DNA of 6,475 nucleotides, taken from contig JACRAA010000301.1 in assembly GCA_016213595.1 (NCBI GenBank), positions 1 to 6,475 on the forward strand. Reading direction: 5' to 3'. The notes below the pieces were generated by a model. The model was not told the origin of the DNA. It saw only the letters and a list, made by a program, of their open reading frames with translations, and searched no databases. Shown in pieces: positions 1 to 5,679 of the stretch; position 1 is the stretch's first letter, and each line of letters opens with the position of its first letter. This DNA comes from Actinomycetota bacterium (GTDB lineage: Bacteria; Actinomycetota; Actinomycetes; Propionibacteriales; Propionibacteriaceae). The translations under genes were made by a program, and so were the position numbers.

Positions 1-253
1 AGGCGAAGCCGGCCAGGTAGGCGGCGCCGAGCCCCTCCTTGCCCAGGCGATGCATGACGTGCACGTGGCTGTCGGCGTCGGCGAGCCGGTCCGCGATCTC
101 TCCAGTGCCGTCGGGCGAGTTGTCGTCCGCGACCAGCACGTCCGCCGTAGGCACGGCCCGGCGCAGCCTGCCCACGATCGGCTCGATGTTCTCGGCCTCG
201 TTGTAGGTCGGGATGATCACCAGGATCTTGTCCAGGGGTGCGTCGTTGACCAC
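1..253 (-). CDS. ppm1: Polyprenol monophosphomannose synthase (GT2 glycosyltransferase), N-terminal part, cut by window edge
   Basis: The first 84 codons of a family 2 glycosyltransferase are present; the rest lies beyond the left edge. Members of this family transfer mannose from GDP-mannose to a polyprenol phosphate at the cytoplasmic membrane face, giving the donor for lipoglycan and protein mannosylation. Visible are the opening strand ILVIIPTYNEAENI (residues 10-23), the nucleotide-sugar-binding VLVADDNSPDGTGEIA (39-54, with the DDNSPDGT signature of dolichol-phosphate-mannose synthases), and the HRLGKEGLGAAYLAGF block (68-83). The start is the GTG at 251-253, chosen because a GAAAGG ribosome-binding site lies 6 nt upstream and overlaps the lnt stop codon, and because the domain begins a few residues later. 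The 10-bp gap after lnt implies cotranscription. In M. tuberculosis this domain is fused behind Lnt; here a stop codon separates them. Family assignment is strong; the exact acceptor lipid is inferred. Confidence 0.93.
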   Translation of the reverse strand, partial: MVNDAPLDKILVIIPTYNEAENIEPIVGRLRRAVPTADVLVADDNSPDGTGEIADRLADADSHVHVMHRLGKEGLGAAYLAGFA

Positions 254-259
254 GAAAGA

Positions 260-265
260 CCTTTC
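260..265 (-). promoter_or_regulatory. Ribosome-binding site of ppm1 overlapping the lnt stop codon
   Basis: GAAAGG on the minus strand shares two bases with the lnt TGA stop (264-266) and lies 6 nt before the GTG at 253. The overlap suggests that ribosomes finishing lnt can pass to ppm1 (translational coupling). It also decides the ppm1 start. Confidence 0.6.
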
Positions 266-1898
266 AGCTGGAAGCGGCCGTTCCATTCTGCCGTACCTCG
301 TGGTCCGGTCTCGGCGCGGGGCGACGTCGCCAGATGGCGGCAGCGAGGGCAGCGAGCGCGATCACGACCAGCGCCAGCTCCACTCCTGCCCCGTACCGCA
401 TCCCCGGCGTCAGCCCCGTCCGTACCGGCATGACCACACTCGTCGAGGCCGCCGTCCGCTGGTGCGTCTCGTACATGACCCTGCCGTCGGGCGTGATGTA
501 GCCGCTCAGCGCGTTCGTCGTCGCCACGAGGATCTCGCGCTGCGTCTCCATCGCCCTGATCCGGGTGATGGCCCACTGCTGGCTGATCTGGCCCGTTCCC
601 GCGTACGTGGCGTTGTTGCTCTGCACGGTGACGAGCTGGGCCCCGCCCGTCGAGGCGTCGCCCGAGATCATCTCGCGGACGGTCTGGTCGTAGGCGAGCT
701 CGAAGCAGATGAGTACGCCGATCCGGGTGGTCCCGTGTCGGGGCACGTCGACGCTCAGCACGCCGGGACCATCGCCGGGGACGCTCTGCGCGCCGACGAG
801 CCGGAGCATGGGGACGAGTGGGAGGAGCTGGCGGCGCATCGGGATCCACTCGCCGAACGGGACGAGGTTCCGCTTGTGGTAGAGCGCTCCGGGTCCGCTG
901 CTCGGGTCCCACCACATGGCCGTGGTCTGCCGCTCGTACGAGCCCGGCCCCTCGGTCACCGCGCCGACGAGGATGGGCACGTCCGCCACGGCGACGGCCG
1001 TGGAGACGACCTGTCTGGTCTCGGTGTCGAGCACCGGGTCGATGTCCGTCGAGTTCTCCGGCCAGAGGACGAAGTCGGGGACCGGCAGCTGTCCCGCACG
1101 AGCCTGGGCCATGAGCGTGACCGTCTCGGACATGTGGTTGTTGGTCACGGAGCGGGCGCGTCCGAAGGCCTCCAACCCGACGCCGTCGACGTTGCCCTGC
1201 ACCATGCCGACCGTCACCGTGTCATCCGCTGCAGCCACCGTGGTCGCCGCCCGGGCCACCACTCCCCCGCCGATGGCGAGCACGTACGCGGCTGCGACCA
1301 CGGCCACCGCGCGGAGCCGCGTGCGACCCGACGTCGTCCGCGCGGTGCGCCAGACCCAGGCCAGGGCTCCCCCGAGAAGTGCGACGAGGAACGAGACCCC
1401 CGTCGTCCCCACGTACGGGAAGAGCCCGGCGAGCGGCGAGTCGGCCTGGGTGAACGCCATCCTCGTCCAGCCGAACCCGCCCCACGGGACGCGCGAGTAC
1501 AGGTACTCCACGAGGACCCACTCCGCCGCCACCCAGAGCGGCCACAGCGGCAGCCGCATCACCAGGGTGGTCAGCAGGCCAACGCCGGCGAACCACAGCG
1601 CCCACACGACGACGAGCAGGACGGCCACCGGCACGGCGATGACGTACGTCCACCCGACCGTGAGCGCAAGGAACGCGACGCCGAACAGGTAGCCCGTACG
1701 GAACCCCTCGCGCAGCCGTCGTCCGTCGACGAGCACGGTGAGCAGCCCGATCCCGACCACGACCAGGGGCCAGAGGTTGTACGGCTGGAAGGCGAGAGCC
1801 GCGACGAGGCCCGCCGCGGCCGCAAGGGCTCGCCGCAGGCCCGGTGAGAGGCGCCTCGTGCTGACCGTGGCGGGGGCCTCCGCGGCTCGTGTCGTCAC
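264..1898 (-). CDS. lnt: Apolipoprotein N-acyltransferase
   Basis: A 544-residue integral membrane enzyme that transfers an acyl chain from phospholipid to the free N-terminal cysteine of lipoproteins, the last step of lipoprotein maturation. The N-terminal half (about residues 20-215) holds several hydrophobic segments, including the WVAAEWVLVEYLYSR and VPWGGFGWTRM blocks typical of Lnt. A carbon-nitrogen hydrolase domain (about 226-490) follows, with the expected catalytic triad: Glu281 in VLWPEN, Lys342 in YHKRNLVPFGEW and Cys398 in GVLICFE. A last membrane segment lies at about 505-523, before a short Arg-rich tail. The GTG at 1896-1898 is chosen as the start because a TACGCT -10 hexamer ends 8 nt upstream, suggesting a leaderless transcript; reading further upstream would run across this promoter into the divergent gene. 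The length is normal for the family. It shares an operon with ppm1, matching the fused Lnt-Ppm1 protein of M. tuberculosis. Confidence 0.95.
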   Translation of the reverse strand: MTTRAAEAPATVSTRRLSPGLRRALAAAAGLVAALAFQPYNLWPLVVVGIGLLTVLVDGRRLREGFRTGYLFGVAFLALTVGWTYVIAVPVAVLLVVVWALWFAGVGLLTTLVMRLPLWPLWVAAEWVLVEYLYSRVPWGGFGWTRMAFTQADSPLAGLFPYVGTTGVSFLVALLGGALAWVWRTARTTSGRTRLRAVAVVAAAYVLAIGGGVVARAATTVAAADDTVTVGMVQGNVDGVGLEAFGRARSVTNNHMSETVTLMAQARAGQLPVPDFVLWPENSTDIDPVLDTETRQVVSTAVAVADVPILVGAVTEGPGSYERQTTAMWWDPSSGPGALYHKRNLVPFGEWIPMRRQLLPLVPMLRLVGAQSVPGDGPGVLSVDVPRHGTTRIGVLICFELAYDQTVREMISGDASTGGAQLVTVQSNNATYAGTGQISQQWAITRIRAMETQREILVATTNALSGYITPDGRVMYETHQRTAASTSVVMPVRTGLTPGMRYGAGVELALVVIALAALAAAIWRRRPAPRPDHEVRQNGTAASS

Positions 1899-1929
1899 GC
1901 GACGAGAGCGTACCTCAGGCCTCGTCGCG
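1898..1929. repeat. 9-bp perfect inverted repeat around the lnt -10 element
   Basis: CGCGACGAG at 1898-1906 and its exact reverse complement CTCGTCGCG at 1921-1929 are separated by 14 nt, putting the arm centres 23 bp apart, about two helical turns. The left arm reaches the first base of the lnt start codon and covers the expected transcription start; the right arm lies upstream of the -10. This could be an operator for a dimeric regulator, but such repeats also arise by chance in GC-rich DNA. Confidence 0.4.
1907..1912 (-). promoter_or_regulatory. Probable leaderless -10 promoter element of lnt
   Basis: TACGCT on the minus strand fits the actinobacterial TANNNT -10 pattern and ends exactly 8 nt before the lnt GTG, so transcription would begin at or next to the start codon. 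No convincing Shine-Dalgarno sequence lies at normal distance and no clear -35 box is visible. The hexamer lies inside the spacer of a 9-bp inverted repeat. Confidence 0.55.
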
Positions 1930-1958
1930 AGCTCCGCCACGGCAGGCGCCCAGGACGG

Positions 1959-1964
1959 TAGCCT
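1959..1964 (+). promoter_or_regulatory. Probable leaderless -10 promoter element of the exonuclease gene
   Basis: TAGCCT matches TANNNT and ends exactly 8 nt before the ATG at 1973, the spacing expected when transcription starts on the first base of the start codon. There is no Shine-Dalgarno sequence in the preceding bases, which fits a leaderless mRNA. No clear -35 box is seen. Confidence 0.55.
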
Positions 1965-1972
1965 CTCGACCC

Positions 1973-2923
1973 ATGCCGCCTCGCCGCCTGCTGCTGGACA
2001 CCGCATCCCTGTACTTCCGCGCGTACTTCGGCGTCCCGATGCTGTACGCGGCGGACGGCACCACGCCCGTCAACGCGGTCCGTGGGCTGCTCGACATGAT
2101 CGCGAAGTTCGTCCGCGAGACCCACCCGGACGAGGTCGCGGCCTGCTGGGACAACGACTGGCGTCCCGAGTGGCGCGTCGCCCTCATCGACTCGTACAAG
2201 GCGCATCGCGTCGCTGGAGGCCTTCCGGCTCGTCGCGGCGATCCCCGGCTCCCCGTCGGGGCGGGCGGCAGGGGCGCCGCCTCGGGCGTGGCAGAGATCG
2301 CCGACGCAGCGCTCAGCGCCCAGGTGCCGTTGATCGCCGCCGTGCTCCGAGCGGCCGGCATCGCCACCGTGGGCGTGGCCGGGTACGAGGCCGACGACGT
2401 GGTGGGCAGCCTGGCGACGAGCGCCCCTGGGCACGTCGACGTGGTGACCGGCGACCGGGACCTGTTCCAGCTGGTCACCGACGACGTCACGGTGCTGTAC
2501 GTCGCCCGCGGGATCTCGAAGTACGAGACCGTCGACGACGCCTGGCTTGCGACGAGGTCCGGAATCTGCGGCGCCCAGTACGTCGACTACGCCGTCCTCC
2601 GGGGCGACCCCTCCGACGGGCTCCCGGGGGTGGGAGGGATCGGTGAGAAGACGGCGGCGAGACTTCTCGCGGAGCACGGCGACCTCGAAGGGATTGCGGA
2701 GTCGACGACCCTCTCCCCCGGCATCGCCGCCAAGCTCGGGGCGGCTGCCGACTACATCGGGCGCGCTCGTCAAGTGGTCGCCGTCCGGACCGACCTGGCG
2801 CTGACGGCCGACCTCTCCCTGCCCCGCGAGGTCGCGGACCCGGCGGCGTTCGAGACGCTGACCCAGGCCCTCGCGCTCGGGTCGCCGGCCGCCCGCCTTC
2901 TGGACGCCATGCACAGCCGGTGA
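1973..2923 (+). CDS. Stand-alone 5'-3' exonuclease / flap endonuclease (FenA-like, PolA N-terminal domain family)
   Basis: A 316-residue nuclease related to the 5'-nuclease domain of DNA polymerase I but with no polymerase attached, like mycobacterial FenA. Such enzymes remove RNA primers and 5' flaps during replication and repair. The acidic metal-binding residues are all visible: Asp9 in LLLDTASLYFRAYFG, Asp60/Asp62 in ACWDNDWRPEWR, Glu139-Asp141-Asp142 in GYEADDVVG, Asp161 and Asp163 in VTGDRDLFQLV, and Asp212/Asp215 in LRGDPSDGLPGVGGIGEKTAARLL, which also begins the helix-three-turn-helix DNA-binding element (about 211-232). DSYKAHR (73-79) is the usual arch-region basic motif. The ATG at 1973 is chosen because the conserved first strand begins at once and a leaderless promoter lies 8 nt before it; an in-frame start at 1889 would add 28 residues without family support and overlap lnt. 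Residues 80-112 form an unusual Gly/Arg/Ala-rich linker. Confidence 0.93.
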   Translation: MPPRRLLLDTASLYFRAYFGVPMLYAADGTTPVNAVRGLLDMIAKFVRETHPDEVAACWDNDWRPEWRVALIDSYKAHRVAGGLPARRGDPRLPVGAGGRGAASGVAEIADAALSAQVPLIAAVLRAAGIATVGVAGYEADDVVGSLATSAPGHVDVVTGDRDLFQLVTDDVTVLYVARGISKYETVDDAWLATRSGICGAQYVDYAVLRGDPSDGLPGVGGIGEKTAARLLAEHGDLEGIAESTTLSPGIAAKLGAAADYIGRARQVVAVRTDLALTADLSLPREVADPAAFETLTQALALGSPAARLLDAMHSR

Positions 2924-3015
2924 GAGGCTGGACACGTCAGGGAATACCTGCTGCTGCAGCACGGTTTCCGCGTCCATCGAGCGAAGATCCGCTCCCTGCC
3001 AGGAAGGGCCGCATC
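2924..3015. other. Intergenic region between exonuclease and binding-protein genes
   Basis: This 92-bp gap must hold any separate promoter of the binding-protein gene. I see no TTGACA/TATAAT-like pair and no strong hairpin with a T-run. A 10-bp palindrome, TGCTGCAGCA, lies at 2952-2961, and a strong Shine-Dalgarno lies at the right end. Whether the downstream gene has its own promoter or is read through from the exonuclease gene cannot be decided. Confidence 0.4.
3001..3007 (+). promoter_or_regulatory. Shine-Dalgarno sequence of the binding-protein gene
   Basis: AGGAAGG lies 8 nt before the ATG at 3016. It fixes that start over an in-frame upstream start at 2920, which would place 32 extra residues before the signal peptide. 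Confidence 0.75.
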
Positions 3016-3933
3016 ATGAACCTGTCTCGACGTGGTTTCGCCGCTCTCGCCGGCCTCACAGCATTATCGGCCTGCTCCACCTCGAACCCTCTGGCATCGC
3101 CCTCGAGCGGTGGTGCGGCCACCGGCAGCACGAGCGGCCCCCTCGTCGTGGGGTCGCAGCAGTACTACTCGAACGAGATCATCGCTGAGCTGTACGCGCA
3201 GGTGCTGGAGAAGGCCGGCCTGAAGGTCACCCGCCAGTACCAGATCGGCCAGCGGGAGGTGTACCTGCCCGAGGTCGTCAAGGGCTCGATCGACGTGTTC
3301 CCCGAGTACAACGGGAACCTCCTCCAGTACCTCAACAAGTCGGCCTCCGTCACGGACACGGCGTCCGTGCAGGCTGCCCTGTCCAAGGCGCTCCCGCCCG
3401 GGCTGCGCGTGCTTGCGCCCGCCGACGCGAGCGACCAGGACACGTACACCACGACGCAGGCGTTCTCCAGCCAGTACGGGGTGACCTCGCTCGCCGACCT
3501 CAGCAAGGTCACGAAGAAGCTCACCGTGGCGGCCAACAGCGAGTTCGCCACCCGGCCCTACGGCCCGTCCGGCCTGAAGACGGCCTACGGGGTGGATGTC
3601 ACCGTCGTGCCGGTCGAGGACTCGGGCGGCCCCCTGACCGTCAAGGCCCTGACGGACGGCAAGGCCGACTTCGCCGACATCTACTCGGCGAGCCCCTCGA
3701 TCGTCGCCAACAACCTGGTCGTCCTCAAGGACCCCAAGAACCTCATCCTGCCCCAGAACGTCGTTCCCCTCGTCTCCGCGAAGGTGAACGCGACAGCCGC
3801 CGACGCGATCACGAAGGTCAACGCTCAGCTGAGCGCGGACGATCTGCGCAAGCTCAACGCGCAGAGCGTCAACGAGCAGAAGAAGTCCGCCGACATCGCG
3901 AAGGCATGGCTCAGCTCGAAGGGCCTCATCTGA
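3016..3933 (+). CDS. Glycine betaine/choline-type ABC transporter substrate-binding lipoprotein (ProX/OpuCC family)
   Basis: A 305-residue extracytoplasmic solute-binding protein. The N-terminus is a lipoprotein signal: SRRGFAAL (residues 4-11) resembles a twin-arginine motif, followed by a hydrophobic stretch and the lipobox LSAC, with Cys20 as the lipidation site. A Ser/Gly/Ala/Thr-rich linker (about 21-41) tethers the domain to the membrane. The mature domain matches the OpuAC-type betaine/choline-binding fold: VVGSQQYYSNEIIAELYAQ (44-62), the EVVKGSIDVFPEYNGN segment (86-101), a hinge region around 199-225 (EDSGGPLTVKALTDGKADFADIY) and the late LVVLKDPKNLILPQNVVPLV (234-253). Ligands in this family are quaternary ammonium compounds used as osmoprotectants or nutrients, but the ligand here is not certain: the usual PEYTGT is PEYNGN. 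Normally this gene lies with permease and ATPase genes; none is adjacent. It ends 10 bp from the convergent metW. Its lipid anchor would need lipoprotein processing, including Lnt. Confidence 0.88.
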   Translation: MNLSRRGFAALAGLTALSACSTSNPLASPSSGGAATGSTSGPLVVGSQQYYSNEIIAELYAQVLEKAGLKVTRQYQIGQREVYLPEVVKGSIDVFPEYNGNLLQYLNKSASVTDTASVQAALSKALPPGLRVLAPADASDQDTYTTTQAFSSQYGVTSLADLSKVTKKLTVAANSEFATRPYGPSGLKTAYGVDVTVVPVEDSGGPLTVKALTDGKADFADIYSASPSIVANNLVVLKDPKNLILPQNVVPLVSAKVNATAADAITKVNAQLSADDLRKLNAQSVNEQKKSADIAKAWLSSKGLI

Positions 3934-3943
3934 GGGCGGTCGG

Positions 3944-4540
3944 TCAGGCAGCGCCGAGCACGTACACCGCTGACCCGGCGGCCCAGGTGGCCGTGGACTC
4001 CGGCAGCCTGAGCCGATGGCCGTCGACCGTGAGCGGGATCCGCTCCAGCGGGACCAGGCCGACGGTACGGAACAGGTCCTCGAGGTCGACGAGCGTCGCG
4101 TGGTGCAGGTTCGGGGTGTCGTACCAGTCGTACGGCAGCTCCTTCGACATCGGCATCCTGCCCCGGGCGAGCCGGACCCGGTTCAGCCAGTAGCCGAAGT
4201 TCGGCATGGACAGGATGACCCGCGGGGCGATCCTGATCATCTCCTGGAGCACGACGTGCGGCCTGTGGAGCGTCTGCAGCGTCCGGGACAGCACGACCAC
4301 GTCGTACGAGTGGTCGGCGAACTCGGACAGCTGGTGGTCCATGTCGAGCTCGATGACGGAGACGCCAGACCGGATGGCGACGAGGACGGCGTCGCCGTCG
4401 ATCTCGACGCCCGTCCCCGAGCAGCCCTTCTCCGCCCCGAGATGACTGAGCAGGGATCCCGTGCCGCAGCCCAGGTCGAGGACCCGGGAGCCGGGGGCGA
4501 CGAGGTCGGCGACGAGGGCCAGGTCCGCGCGGAGCGTCAT
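3944..4540 (-). CDS. metW: Methionine biosynthesis protein MetW (SAM-dependent methyltransferase fold)
   Basis: A 198-residue class I methyltransferase-fold protein of the MetW family. MetW is the regular partner of MetX in methionine synthesis and is reported to be needed for, or to enhance, homoserine acylation in several bacteria; a methyl transfer substrate is not established. Visible are motif I VLDLGCGTG (residues 20-28), the acidic end of strand 2 in GVEID (44-48), the post-strand-4 segment VVVLSRTLQTLHRP (81-94), the PNFGYWLNRVRLARGRMP block (113-130) and the MetW-typical YDWYDTPNLHHATLVDLEDL (137-156). The ATG at 4538-4540 overlaps the metX TGA by 4 bp (ATGA), and a purine-rich GGAGGAGG Shine-Dalgarno lies just upstream, inside the end of metX. 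This tight coupling suggests roughly equal production with MetX. It is the last gene of the operon as seen here and faces the binding-protein gene. Confidence 0.94.
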   Translation of the reverse strand: MTLRADLALVADLVAPGSRVLDLGCGTGSLLSHLGAEKGCSGTGVEIDGDAVLVAIRSGVSVIELDMDHQLSEFADHSYDVVVLSRTLQTLHRPHVVLQEMIRIAPRVILSMPNFGYWLNRVRLARGRMPMSKELPYDWYDTPNLHHATLVDLEDLFRTVGLVPLERIPLTVDGHRLRLPESTATWAAGSAVYVLGAA

Positions 4541-5673
4541 CGGACCTCCTCCAGCGCACGGTCCAGGTACGCCCGGATCGTCTCGTGGTACGGCTGGATC
4601 TCGAGCAGGAACGAGTCGTGGCCGCCCGCCGTCTCGATGTCCCGGTACGTCACGGGGATGCGGGCGTGCTCGAGGTGGCGGACGATCCGGCGTGAGTGCA
4701 GCGACGAGAAGCGCCAGTCGGACGTGAAGCTCGTGAGCAGGAACCGCACGTCGGCGGCGGCGGCCGCGTCGGTGGCGTTCGGCCGCGAGAAGGGGTCGTA
4801 GTAGTCCATCACCCTCGTCAGGTAGAGGTAGCTGAGCGCGTCGAAACGCTCCAGGAAGGCCTCCCCCTGATGGCGCAGGTAGCTCTCGACGGCGAAGTCG
4901 GCCCCGAACCCGTGCTCGAACTCCGCCAGCTGGGGAGTGCGTCCGAACTTGTCGGCCATCGCCTCCTCCGACAGGTAGGTGATGTGCGCCATCATCCGGG
5001 CGATCGACAGCCCGCGGTCCGGAAGGGTGCCCTCCGCGACGTACTGGCCGCCGGAGAAGCCCGGGTCACGCGTGATCGCCTCCCGCGCCACCGCGTTGAA
5101 AGCGATGTTCTGCGCCGACAGCCGGGACGAGGCCGCGATGACGACGGCATGGCGCATGTCCTCCGGGTGCGTCAGCGCCCACTCGAGGACCTGCATCCCG
5201 CCGAGGGAGCCGCCGAACGCCGCGAGCAGCTTCTCGATGCCCAGGTGGGCCAGCAGTGCGCGGTGCACGGTCACGAAGTCGCCCATGTCCAGCAGCGGGA
5301 ACGTCAGGCCGTACGCCCGGCCGGTGGCCGGGTCGATGGAGGATGGTCCGGTCGTCCCCTGGCACCCGCCCAGCAGGTTGGCGCACACCACGTACAGCCG
5401 GTCCGTGTCCAGCGGCCGTCCCGGGCCGATGAGGTTGTCCCACCAGCCCGGCCGCTTCGCCCCTTCGTGGTACCCCGCGGCGTGCGCGTCGCCGGTCAGG
5501 GCATGGCAGATGAAGACAGCGTTGTCACGCCCCGGGCTCAGCGTCCCGTACGTCTCGTACGCCACGTCCACGGGCGCGAGTGTCGCGCCGTGAGTGAGGC
5601 GTAGCGGCTCGGCCGGGTCGAAGAGACGCGCTGTGCGGGTCTCGACGGTCCCGACCCCCTCGGTCGATGTCAC
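4537..5673 (-). CDS. metX: Homoserine O-acyltransferase MetX (acetyl- or succinyl-specific)
   Basis: A 378-residue alpha/beta-hydrolase that acylates the hydroxyl of L-homoserine, the first committed step of methionine synthesis. Family blocks are intact: VAYETYGTLSPGRDNAVFICHALTG within residues 37-61, NLLGGCQGTTGPSS (99-112), the nucleophile elbow GGSLGGMQ with Ser156, Asp319 in TSFTSDWRFSS, and His352 in GGHDSFLL. This completes the Ser-Asp-His triad at the usual spacing. The residue two after the aspartate is Arg321 (DWR). Acetyl-CoA-using MetX of mycobacteria and corynebacteria carry Asp-Arg-Leu there, while the DWRF form is known from succinyl-specific proteobacterial MetX, so succinyl-CoA is plausible. 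The GTG start at 5671-5673 lies 6 bp after the metY stop and lacks a strong Shine-Dalgarno, so its translation is probably coupled to metY. It overlaps metW by 4 bp. The fold and step are certain; the acyl donor is inferred. Confidence 0.95.
   Translation of the reverse strand: MTSTEGVGTVETRTARLFDPAEPLRLTHGATLAPVDVAYETYGTLSPGRDNAVFICHALTGDAHAAGYHEGAKRPGWWDNLIGPGRPLDTDRLYVVCANLLGGCQGTTGPSSIDPATGRAYGLTFPLLDMGDFVTVHRALLAHLGIEKLLAAFGGSLGGMQVLEWALTHPEDMRHAVVIAASSRLSAQNIAFNAVAREAITRDPGFSGGQYVAEGTLPDRGLSIARMMAHITYLSEEAMADKFGRTPQLAEFEHGFGADFAVESYLRHQGEAFLERFDALSYLYLTRVMDYYDPFSRPNATDAAAAADVRFLLTSFTSDWRFSSLHSRRIVRHLEHARIPVTYRDIETAGGHDSFLLEIQPYHETIRAYLDRALEEVR
4545..4552 (-). promoter_or_regulatory. Shine-Dalgarno sequence of metW within the metX 3' end
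   Basis: GGAGGAGG on the minus strand encodes part of the metX C-terminus and lies just before the overlapping ATGA stop-start; its upstream GGAGG half has a 7-nt spacer to the ATG. It supports the start and reinitiation or coupled translation of metW. Confidence 0.7.
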
Positions 5674-5679
5674 CTGGTC

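Noticed and set aside
213..1847. Long plus-strand open frame of 544 codons opposite lnt
   Set aside because: It is extremely rich in Arg, His, Asp and Gly with no recognisable domain. It is the antisense shadow of lnt, whose membrane segments and catalytic residues are intact.
1889..1972. N-terminal extension of the exonuclease by 28 residues
   Set aside because: It would overlap lnt and run through the TAGCCT promoter. The family's first strand begins right after the ATG at 1973.
1899..2006. N-terminal extension of lnt by 36 residues
   Set aside because: It would cross the divergent promoter region and overlap the exonuclease start. It carries no Lnt-like features, and the GTG at 1898 has a well-placed -10.
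2952..2961. TGCTGCAGCA palindrome as an operator
   Set aside because: It is a short palindrome in a CTG-repeat context with no promoter element next to it; chance is a sufficient explanation.
1895..2977. Minus-strand open frame of 360 codons opposite the exonuclease
   Set aside because: It has no family features and biased composition, while the plus strand holds every conserved nuclease motif.
3924..3935. CCTCA/TGAGG inverted repeat at the end of the binding-protein gene as a terminator
   Set aside because: The stem is 5 bp with only 2 nt between the arms and no T-run follows, so it is unlikely to terminate transcription.
4696..5604. Plus-strand open frame of 302 codons opposite metX
   Set aside because: It is an Arg/Val/Gln-rich shadow of metX, which has a complete catalytic triad on the minus strand.
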